From Protula sp. h YS-2021 (taxonomy: Eukaryota > Annelida > Polychaeta > Sabellida > Serpulidae), in assembly GCA_949752745.1 (NCBI GenBank), contig OX457027.1, positions 84,245,936 through 84,309,935 on the forward strand: 64,000 bases of DNA, given 5' to 3'. Under the pieces are notes generated by a model. It did not search any database. It saw nothing but the letters and a program-made list of their open reading frames with translations, and was not told the DNA's origin. A program made the translations under genes and the position numbers. Below, one piece after another: positions 11,901-23,900 of the stretch; the first letter of the stretch is position 1; each line of letters opens with the position of its first letter.

Positions 11901-14900
11901 TCCTTGGCTCTTTGGACCTAAAAAACGTTATGTAAGAAGTAGCTCGGTGACCTTGACCACCTCGGTCATGGACAGGGTCAAAAACCGAAAGTTGATATTA
12001 TCTCGAAAACGGTTAGAGAGAGAACAGTTTTGAGCTTATTTTCCATCCTTTAGGGCTAAGCGATGTTATCTAAAAGGTACCTATGTGACCTTGTCGGTCA
12101 TCGTAAATGTCAAAAATCGGAAACTGACCATCATATCGAAAACGGTTAGAGATAGTGGGATTTTGAACTTTTTTTCACCACTTAGGGCCTAAAAAACGTT
12201 ACAGAAGACGCATCTCGGTGATCCTGACCTCCTCGTTCTGGAAGCTGACAATTATTTCGAAACAGTTAAAGATGTGTCTTTGACTAGATATATTGTGTCT
12301 CTGGTCTTCTAGAATTGCAGGTGGGTTCCATTTCGCTACCTGTAGCGAAATTTGGTCTAGTTTGTCAATACACATACAAATCACTGCACACCATCGCATG
12401 ACAAATCCCACAAACTGCATCACGAGATGACATATTTTTTACTGTGATTTGTACTATTTATGTCTTTGTTGAGTCACAGTCTAACAGAAAAACTAACCAA
12501 TGAAAACCGTGCGAAAGGCCATCAAGGGAAAAGGACCCAGCTGACTCATCGCCGCAAAAGACCATGTAACTCGCCACGGTCATTTACAGCACATCCCACG
12601 AAAGCTGCTAAAAATTCAAGTTAAGCTTCTATGAAATTACACCGGATTAAAAGCAAAACGTTTGGGTCACAAGAACTCTGTTCTGAAGTTTTTTTTCAAT
12701 ATGCGACATCTGATTGCACTGTCAACGAAAGAGGCACAGCTACAGAATTGAAAGAATAACCGAAAAAAAATTGCAAGCGGTATGAACACGAACGGTTGAA
12801 ATTTTCAGTTACTTCCATAACTGGCACACCTTAAAGCACACTAAAACAACCAACTAACGCAAGACTCCAAGGTAATCGGTCTAAAACTTGAGGCATTTAG
12901 AAATAGGCCTATCATTTTGTAGCGAAGGCCAATGGTAACTTATCCAAGTACTAACCCGGCCCAACGTAGCTCCACTTCGTTTTGAGGAAGTTCTTAAATT
13001 TCCAGACAGTAAAAAGCTCGTAAAATGACAAATTTCGAAAAACAGAAATACAGTGAAATCTCGTTAAACCGACATCGCCGCGACTGAGCAAAAAATGTCG
13101 GTTAAACGATATGTCGGTTAAAAGGTACTGGGGGTCAATGGGTAACTGCTTCGGGACCGTGAAAACATGTCGGTTAAAACGATATGTCGCTTAAAGCGAT
13201 GTCGGTTTAAATGGATTCGACTGTAGATATATACATGTCGTATATATCTACCTGTTTAAGGGTTTGGCAAAAAAAAACTAATTTAAAAAATCTTAATCTT
13301 CTTCTATTTTTCGGGGCCCGGTGGGGACAGAGGGGAATGGGACCCCATGTTATACCCTCACATCTCTACCTCATGTTACTTGCTGTGTAAAAATGGCGTA
13401 CCTGTAGCCCATATAGGCGAACTGACGTCATAATGGCCACTCCATGGCTCCACAGCGGTCATCAGGCTCATTTTGGCGAAAGGCAAGACAGTGTAGTAGC
13501 TCTCCACCAAGTTCCATGCTATGTTCCTGCGTAATGACCAATGGTTGTCGTGACAACTTTTAGCAATTAATTAAGCTTTTCGTTAAATACAACCGCGTCC
13601 ATTTGTTTTTTTTTTTTATTGTCCTTTTCCACGCTACTTTTGTTTTGAAAATAAAGATAACAACTTATTACGACTATAATATTCGAAAACTTTCTGAATT
13701 TTGTGAATATTTTGGTATCTGTACAGTTTATAATGTTTTCATTGCAATAAATGTGTTTATTTGCAACAGAAAGGCAATCTGGAAAACGTATCTGATGCAA
13801 TATTCACATGACATGATCTACACAGCAACTATACAACCGCCCCCACCCCGCAAATCACACGATTCGGTCGATTTTTGTTTCTTTTTTGTTTGTTTATTTG
13901 TTTTGGTGGGTGGGGAAAGGGGTTGTCATGTTTCTGCATGCCAACCACTCACGCCCATTGTGAGAGTTTCTACACTGTGGTTATAAGCTACACTGTGGTT
14001 ATAAGCTGTCTCATGTAAAAATCCAAGCCGTTTCCACATTGCCAGTATTTGTCAGAAACAAAGAGAACCCTGAGAACCAATATGCTCGGGAATGGCCAAA
14101 TTTCATGCGAGCTGTTACATATACCTAGGAGCAGGAGGGGGGGGGGGTGAGCGGCCTCCCAAAATGTTCTTAACCTTCCCAAATTCTGGCCACGGAACGC
14201 CTTCGTCCAACGGCGTTGAAAAACATTTCTCTAAAATTTACGTGTCTCACAATTTGGACAAAAGAATGAAGAGATGAACCGCACCAGCGTGTTGTGCGTG
14301 AAATTTCGTCACTTCCGTTGTCGTCAAAAACAAAGCACCAATTCTACCAGACTGCATGTCCCAAGCCAGTCTTAACACCCCCCCCCCCTCCCACCACTGC
14401 CCCTCTACCCACCCCTCCCCCCGACCCGCCCCCATCCCCCCCTTTCCTTTCACTGACAGAGATGCAACCAATACAGTAAAACCTCGTTATGACGTCACTG
14501 GACAGAACGACACACAGCTTGCGTCATGATTATACGGACCCATATCACGATATATCGGTTACAACGATTTTCCCGGTCACAGCCCTGTGGTTATGTTTTG
14601 ACTGTATTGTAGTTTTTTTTACAGACATAGCGACGTGTCCGGAATCATTTGCGCAGTACTAAAACTACCATTACAAAGAAAAAAACGCTCGGCAAATAAA
14701 CTTGTTTCAGTCCTTATTTTTATGAATAGCGATATTTATTTTTACACTGGGGGATTTTCAATTCGGTGAGGCCTTTCCGTATGATTCCTTTTTTTCCGTT
14801 ATAACCTTGTCACACGAAGTCCTCTCAGACGGTTGGGGCTACGACAATCAAATTGAGCAGAGGCACTGTAGTCTGTCTGCTTGGTCCAGTTCATTTTTCT

Positions 14901-17900
14901 TTAGAAAATTCATTAACATTTCAATTGCAAAAAAGCCCGTGGAAATTTTGCCATTGAAGCCCATTATAAACCAGGCGCACGCTATGATATAGCTTACAGT
15001 ACAAGCAAGCTAATGCTACCGCTACCGCTACCGCTACCGACAAAGAGTGAGTACAATAGGTGCTAGATGCCCTATCTTTGCCGTTCGACTGAACAGCAAA
15101 TATCTCTGCAGGGCATTCTTATCTCCAACCTTTCGGGGATACTCAGCTCCGCACTTGGTATTAAGTTGTTTTAATATTATACTGTAAAAACCTTTTTTTT
15201 TTTTTTTGGTTTCCTTAAGTAGCAGAATTGTGGTTTAATGGTTTAAAACCGTAAATATGATGACAAAACACATTTTAGTAATTACTCGTTGTTTTGAGAT
15301 TCTTTGAGCGTTTATGTTTAAAAATATGAGCGTTGAAAGCGCTAGCGAAACATTTTAGGACACAATAATATAATTCCCCTCCGAAAGACTATTTTTGGTA
15401 GTTTTTCTACCTTGCGGATAAGTAATTTCTATTTTCAAATTTTATACACCAGGCCAGCTGGTTGTCCTTTTTTTTTTTTTTTTTGAGACCCAACTGCGTC
15501 ACTTTTTTATTTGCGATTTTAGTAACACGATCGGTGGATGAGAAACGAGGTTATTTTTTCTTTTTTTTTGGGGGGGGGGGCCAAGAGAGGAAACCAACTG
15601 TTATTGCAACACCAAAAAAACTACCAAGTAAACAGAGAAAACATTTAAGGAAATGGCAGAATCGATACAGCTAAAGAAACAGTTGTTTTATCTGGCAAAC
15701 CAGTCGTTTGGCCGCTACGCAAAAAGATCAGATATTAATGCCAATATTAAAATACGCACGCAGTGAACAAGCCGTTGACGTAGCCCTCGTTCAGAACCTG
15801 CAACACAAAACATTGCGGCTCAGATGTTTCTAACAGTCTCGTATATACATCTGTGCATATGATAAAAAAATTCAACTACGCATATTATGGAGATAACGAG
15901 CCCAGTTGTTTCCGTAGCAAGTGGCATATGCGCGTTCTATGCAGTGTCCAGTCGTATTCTGCTACAGCAAGTATCTTATGTAAGAATAACTTCATACTTT
16001 TTCAACAAACCTTTCCAAACAGTAGCAAAATAGAAAAGAGACACGAGTACAGGACACGAATACATGACACCAGTACATGAAAAACTACGGAAGCGCTGAA
16101 GGGCCACGGGTACCATTGTGCTCACGATGACACATACCATGGCACATACAATGGTACCTTCCATGACCATTTTTTTCGAATACAACATGGCTGTCGTTAT
16201 GCAAGAGGTCATTGTGATTGTGTATTTTCGATGAAGGTACCATGGTATGTACCATGGTACGTACCATGGAAGGTGCAATGGTATATGCTATGGAAGGTAC
16301 CATGGTATAGGTACCATGGTACGTACCATGGTATATACCATAGAAGGTACCATGGCATGTGCCATGGTGTGTGTCATCGTAAGCACAATGGTACCCGTGG
16401 CCCTTCAGCGCTTCCGTAAAAAACGAATACATGACACAGATACATGGCACAAATAAGTGGCACGAGTACACGACACGAATGCATGACAAGAACACATAAC
16501 ACAAATACATGACACGAATACATGGCACAAATAGATAACACGAGTACATGACACGAATACATGACAAGAACACATAACACAAATACATGACACGAATACA
16601 TGGCACAAATAGATAACACGAGTACATGACACGAATACATGACAAGAATACATGGCACAAATACATGACACGATTACATGGCACAAGTAGATAACACGAG
16701 TACATGACACGAATACATGACAAGAATACATGGCACGAATACATGATACGAGTACATGACACGAATACATAGCACGAATAGATGACACGAGTTCATGACA
16801 CGAATGCATGGCACGAATACCTCTGGAAATTTACAAGTGCGTTTTAAATCGCCGGGGCCGCACCACTTACCGTATATAGCGGAAAGTTCCAGTCACAACC
16901 CTTACGATCATGATCAATATGTTATAACATGCATGGGGAATTTTCGTTGCTATAACCAGGAACGGAAATAATGTTATAGAAATAAGCCTAATCACGTTCC
17001 AGCACTTCTCGATAATCTCGTCGGTGTTAACCAATCAAAGTATGAATTCCAAGTCGATTAGGTCAGCTTTTGGAGGAAGCCAAAATTAAAAGAAAGTAAA
17101 TAAGAAAAGCAACTACAACAGCTGATTTTTCTTGAAAACTTTGATAGTCTGGGTTGCTAAATATTCTACTGTATACGATGCAGAAAAATAAATTTACGAC
17201 ATTATTCAAAAGCGTTTAAAGCTAAAATCCCGCTTGCAAAGCAATTTTGATTTGTTCGACTGGCTCCCATACATTTTTCACTTCCATAACTGGCAACCTG
17301 TTCTTTTTTTTTTTTTTTTGCAAACGCACCACGAGACAAAACCGTGAGAACGTTTATCAAAATGGCTTTCTCATTGCATAAAGCATTTACATAAACCGTT
17401 CTAACAGAACACTGTATCTGCTGTCTCAGCGAAGAAATTCAGTTCTTTCTTTCATTGAAAATATGCAGCTTTTCAAACAGTTTGTTAAAGTAATCATTAT
17501 GCAAGCGATGTTACTATTTTAGCATTTGTTGCTATTGACTTGAGGCAGGCAAAGAAAGACAATTGGAAGAAAATTTATGATAAATGTAAGTGCAGTAAAG
17601 ATCACATCAGGTTTGAACAGAAAGAATTTCGAGAAAAAGGTCTTCAAGGACGGACAGTTGAAAAATTCATTTATTTTAATCTTTATTGGAAGGTTAAATT
17701 ATTAAATCAGGCTGGTGATAATATACTATATATAGGCAGCTTGAAAATATTCAGCTTCTAATAAGATGTAAATATTTCGAACAGAAAAATGTATTACCAC
17801 ATGAACTAATAAGAAACTAGAGCTTCAGTGAGGTAGGATCCCCCGTGTAACACGTAATGTCATTGGATGTTAGTAAATTCATTGAAATTGAAAACCCTAC

Positions 17901-20900
17901 ATTGCCTAACAATTTTTAAAAAACAAGACGGCGTTGCACATCTTCAAGATACGTATGAACCGCGTGCAAAACGAAAAATCATTAGCATGAATACTTATGT
18001 TACGGCCTGGACAAGGAGTTGCGGCCTGGACAAAATGCCACATCTCTGTACATTCGAATTAAATTTTTACAAATTTTCAAAATAATTTCATTTTTACAAT
18101 TTTTCATCAAATCGAACGAAAATACAACGTTGCACACCTCCAATATACGTACCGACCGCATGCAAAATGAAAAGGCATTGGCATGAATAGTTATGAAGTC
18201 ACAGCCTGGACAAAACGTCACATCTTTGTACATTCGAACTTAAATTTTTATATATTTTCAAAATACTGTCATTTTGACAACTTTTCATCAACTCAAACGA
18301 AACCGCGACGTGGCACACCTTCAATACACGCATTAACCGCATGCAAAACGAAAAAGCATTAGCACGAATAGTTTTCGAGTAACAGCCTAGACAACAGATA
18401 GTATACTAGAGCGCACGGAGGGACGGACGAGCTGAAAACTATAATCCATCCGTTACACGGGGGGATACTAATCATAGCAAAAAACCATATGTGTTTTACT
18501 GGAGAGAGAGAGGTGGATGGTTAGTTCACGAAAGAGGGTGGGAGGCTGGGCGGAGGGGGCGGGGGTGGGAGGGGGGGGGGTAAGCTTTACCCTGGCCCAG
18601 CACCCGCCACCGCTCAGGTCATTGACCGCGCTGTATTCTTCTGACGCCCACAATGGAATCGGTAACTTCTGGGCTCGTGGTGGACTGTAAGACCCCGGGT
18701 AATGATACCTAAATACAGCAAAATACGTGCCTCTGAATACTCTCCCATCATTAAACGCAGCCGAATGAACTACTTATTTCATGGCTATTTTTAGAGACAA
18801 AAATTTTTCTGAATAGCTCCGTTTCGTTTACGTATGGTTCAGGGCACTCTTTTACATGACATTCCTGGACCAGAAACGTGTAATTAGCTCGTGGACGATC
18901 CACTTGCGTCAAAGTCTCGTTTTTTTCAGATCAGGAGACTTTGTAGGGAAGGTCTGGCACATCTATCGGGATATCTGTCGTCCGTATGTGCGTTTGTAAA
19001 TTTTCACTAAAAATGTTTCTTCTCCAACGATTTTTATTTTTGATCTATTTATTTATTTAGGCTTTTGACTATACACCACCAGGCCAAACTGAAAGCGATA
19101 TAACTGGCGGTATTTCGACTGGTCACCATGGCCCTAGACATGGTTAACAACCAATAAACAGAACTAACGACGAGCTAGCCACGAGTCACGTACCCCACAA
19201 TATCAAGCGACTTCTGCAGGACCGTGGAGTTGATGTAGTCATCGACGATCCGCCAGCTCATGGCGTCGCCCGCCACCGTCTTCACGTGACCATAGCCGGC
19301 GGCCTGCAGCCCTTCCTTCAACATCTGTAACCCCAAACGACACGTTCCCCAATCACTAGCCCTTCCGTCAACATCTGTAACCCCAAACGACACGTTCCCA
19401 ATCACTAGCCCTTCCGTCAACATCTGTAACCCCAAACGACACGTTCCCCAATCACTAGCCCTTCCGTCAACATCTGTAACACCAAACGACACGTTCCCCA
19501 ATCACTAGCCCTTCCTTCAACATCTGTAACCCCAAACGAGACGTTCCCCAATCACTAGCCCTTCCGTCAACATCTGTAACCCCAAACGACACGTTCCCCA
19601 ATCACTAGCCCTTCCGTCAACATCTGTAACCCCAAACGACACGTTCCCCAATCACTAGCCCTTCCGTCAACATCTGTAATCCCAAACGACACGTTCCCCA
19701 ACCACTAGCCCTTCCGTCAACATCTGTAACCCCAAACGACACGTTCCCCGATCACTAGCCCTTCCGTCAACATCTGTAACCCCAAACGACACGTTCCCCA
19801 ATCACTAGCCCTTCCGTCAACATCTGTAACCCCAAACGACACGTTCCCCAATCACTAGCCCTTCCGTCAACATCTGTAACCCCAAACGACACGTTCCCCA
19901 ATCACTAGCCCTTCCGTCAACATCTGTAACCCCAAACGACACGTTCCCCAATCACTAGCCCTTCCGTCAACATATGTAACCCCAAACGAGACACTCTCCG
20001 ATCACTAGCCCTTCCGTCAACATCTGTAACCCCAAACGAGACGTTCCCCGATCACTAGCCCTTCCTTCAACATCTGTAACCCCAAACGAGACGTTCCCCG
20101 ATCACTAGCCCTTCCGTCAACATCTGTAACCCCAAACGGGACGTTCCCCGATCACTAGCCCTTCCGTCAACATCTGTAACCCCAAACGAGACGTTCCCCG
20201 ATCACTAGCCCTTCCGTCAACATCTGTAACCCCAAACGGGACGTTCCCCGATCACTAGCCCTTCCGTCAACATCTGTAACCCCAAACGGGACGTTCCCCG
20301 ATCACTAGCCCTTCCGTCAACATCTGTAACCCCAAGCATTAGCACTTTTTTGGTAGGAATTTTCACTTTTGTTAACTGATAAATCGCCATTGCTTTTTTC
20401 AGAAGTAAATAAGAAAGACCACTGTGCCCGCTAGCCAACAATTTAATGCCGTTAACATGTTGCATATTACTGCTCTTTCGTAGGTGAATGAAAGAAATGC
20501 GACGAGAACTGCAGATCAAATTTTAAAACGCAAAAGCGTTACGATATTTAAAATCGTACCTGAATATATTCTATGTCATAAGGACGTTCGTTCCAAACCT
20601 ATAAATTAATTAAAACACACGAACAAGGCATCCTCGTAAAAAGTATCTAAAGATTTCCTAAATAGAGTAGCATGCGTGGAAAACTGTAAATTTCAAAATG
20701 ACCCCTTCCCTACCAATCCCTCTTTTTTATTTATTTTTTTTTTACTTGATTGATATGTTACTTGATAACATTGGCGGATAACAATGACTTGCTTCAGAAC
20801 GGACAAATATCACCCTGAACTTAATTTTTCCACTGACCGTATAAAGCAAACTCACAGAAAGTCCCGCACTCGAAAACAAAACATTCGCAGGTTTGGTATT

Positions 20901-23900
20901 TTGACTCGGACGGCCAACCTTTTGCAAAATGTCAAAAGTACACGAAAAGTACATCATATTCCACGGTGTTCATCACTTCACAAAATCAAGCAAACGCAAG
21001 TATTCAACTGCTCAAGAATTCACTTTTACCCCAATAAAATCAATATCAAGGTTGTGGTATTTCTTGGCACCATTGATCCAGTTGACAATGTACGTGACAA
21101 GCTTGCTCCTGTTGTAATAAGGTGTGAACTGACCGCCGCCTAGCCATCCAGGGAAGGTCCAGGGTAGTCCATACAGCTTAATGTCAGGGTTGCGCTGCAA
21201 AACAACAAGCTTTTCAGACTTCACAAGGAGAAAAGTGCACTGCTATCGCAGTATATTAACTTCAACCACAAATGACCTGTTTTATAACGTGATTATCGTC
21301 CAGTTCATTATGTGAGAAGATTCTTAAACGAGATATTTCAAATGTCCATTTTTTTTTTCATTAAAGACAGATTCACTCAAACAATATAAAATACAAAAAA
21401 AAAAAAGTTTACCAGAGCGGCCAGTGCTGATATTACACATTTTCAAACAGCTATTTATTTTGTTGTTTTTTTTTTGTAAAGAAAAACAACTGTCTCCCCG
21501 ACTAAATCCATTTTCCCCAATAACCACTTCCATTTTTTTCAATAGAGGATTCATTTCTGCAAAGATGATCATAATTCATTGTCAAAAATTCAAAGATAAT
21601 CAAAACTAGATGGTGCTCACTAAAACAGACTTTACTGTACGTCTTTTTTATCCGATTTGGAAAGGTGGTTGCTAAAACAGGTTTTACTATACGTCCTTTG
21701 TATTATGTGTATTGTTTAACTGTACGTCCTGTGCGTTACATTTTTATCCAGGTCTAGAAGTTGGTCTAGACAGACAGGTCTTTTTATTCGAATCTGGAAG
21801 GAGTTTACGTTAGATCTTTTTATCCGAGTCTTGAAGGTTTTGATTTTGCCGCAGTCTTTGTTATCCGGTTATGTACGGTGCTCGCTACATCACCAGTTCC
21901 CTATGGTTAATTAGCCCCCCCCCCCCCCACCCACCCCCCCCCCCCCCCGCCGCGTAGCGCGGAGCAGGGGACTCTAGTATTCGGGTCCGTCCGTCCGTCT
22001 GTCTGTCCGGCGACACTTGGAAGCACAAATTTGTGCACGCCATATCTCAGCCGCTATTCAACCCTGGCTTTTTGATTGTTCCTAATGTGAAAAATGAAGT
22101 TATGCGACGTCGCATTATTTTTCCTGTCCAACGAGATAGTTCGTGGCGGGGACATTCATTAGTTTCACTGATAACTTGTTTTTTTTTTTTTTGCGAACCG
22201 TCACACCCCTCTCCCCACCGCAATTAATGTAGGTACCCTGTAGGTACAACCCTTTAACGCATTGTTTCGATAACGCTTTGTACCCTAAGTGTAGTTATGA
22301 CCTTGTATTCGTACATTCCAATCGGTCATTACTGTACAACAGATCACTCATTTCGGTGGGAGAAGGGGAATTATGACTTCATAATGCACCGCAACTGATA
22401 AATTTTACGTAATGACGCATTTCTTAATTTCACAACATGCGTTAAGAGACTGACTCAAAGGAATACCCATCTTATTCAAATTATATGCATATTTTAGCTG
22501 ATGACGTCCTGTGCTGTGCTCGTTCGTTCTACCAAAACGAACGAGCAAAATTTGACAGAATCTTTCGAACCTACCAAGCAACAATTCCACTAAGTTTGAA
22601 CTTAAGCCGATGTCCATGGTTGAGAAATCTCACACACAAGATTTTAACGTAATGACGTCATATGCCTTTGTTAATTTCACTAATTTCAAAAGTTAATAGA
22701 ACCGGCCAGCTTACCAAAGAAATACCAATATAAAATTTGAAGTCGATATGAATTTCCGTAATACAGATATTTTGCACAGAAGTTTCAGTTCAAAATATAC
22801 ACAGTACATATTTTACGTGATGACGTCATACACCGCACTCAATCATTCTACTCTCGAAACACCAAGCAACAATCCCACCCAGTTTTAACTCTTTTTCCGA
22901 TGTTCAGTTGCTGAGAAATTTCGCACACAAGACTTTTACGTAATGGTGTTATACGCCACATGAGTTAAAAGTTGACAAAACCGTCCGACTCAACTAAGGA
23001 AAAAACAAATCAGGTTTGAAGTCCATCGCACTTTTCGTTGTCGAAATATCTTGCACACAACATTTTGTTCACATCAGACTGAACACCACGTACGTACATA
23101 TACACATGCAGAACGCACAAACACAACATAAGCTCCCCTTGGTCGGGGAGACGTAATTACGTATGGTACTTACAATTTTCCGAAAAGTTAAGAACTTATG
23201 GAACACAAATCTTAACGTGCAAATGAAAATAAATAGAACAGCTATCTGTGAGCCTATAGAATGAAATTTGGTTTGGGCCAATATTCCTGCCAGTTTTGGT
23301 AGCTCGTCAAACAAAAGCAAAAGCCATCCAGGTACTAAAGTCTGCTTCCTTTAACCAACATTTCAAGACAGCAAGACTATTTCCCCGGCGTCAGTTAAGA
23401 TTTTACGAAAAAAAAGTTATTCGCCAATATTTCATGAATCACAAAAGAATCAGAAATGTACGAATGTCCGTTTCCTTAAGTCAAAACTTTAACAAGGTAA
23501 AATTATATAACTAGTTAGTTAAAATTTTAATAAGAAATTACTATTGATGAAAAATGTTTTTTGACTACATTTTCTCCTTTTGTTGGCGTATCACCAAAAA
23601 AAAAAAAAAACACAAGAAAAACAGCTAGGTAGGTACGAATATCCGCCTCCCTAATTCGACATTTTAAGACGGTAAGATTATGTAACTAGCGTTTTCGCCA
23701 ATGGTTCCACCAATTCTTAGGCGAGTTACGAAAAACAGGAAAAGCCAGGTATGTGCCACTGATCGCTATCCCTAACTCAATTTTCAAGAAAGCAAGGCTA
23801 TTTCTCTGGTGTGAGTTAAAATTTTACAGAAAATCCTTTCGTTTTTCGCCAAAATTTCCGCCAATTTTCGGCCAATCACCACAAAAGGAATAGCCAGTGA

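Larger units (their letters stand above)
10440..12265. repeat. Tandem-repeat block rich in TGACCTTGACCT motifs
   Basis: Two unit types occur. 'AAAACTCCTCCTA' with 'GACGTAGGA' repeats at 10446 and 10606. A unit of about 120-150 bp carrying TATCTCGAAAACGGTTAGAGA, 'GACCCTTTGGGCCTAAAA' and TCGGTGACCTTGACCTCCTT recurs near 10870, 11810, 11940, 12000 and 12130. A LINE 3' fragment (11023-11803) interrupts the second array. The block lies in GALC intron 10. Confidence 0.8.

Noticed and set aside
16085..16809. Several open frames of 94-225 codons with CxxVxxS-like repeats
   Set aside because: All come from the ATACATGACACG array and the hairpin; three frames are open at once, as expected of a short tandem repeat.
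19175..20519. Regular repeat array resembling a CRISPR
   Set aside because: Units are contiguous with no unique spacers, and the context is an animal intron.
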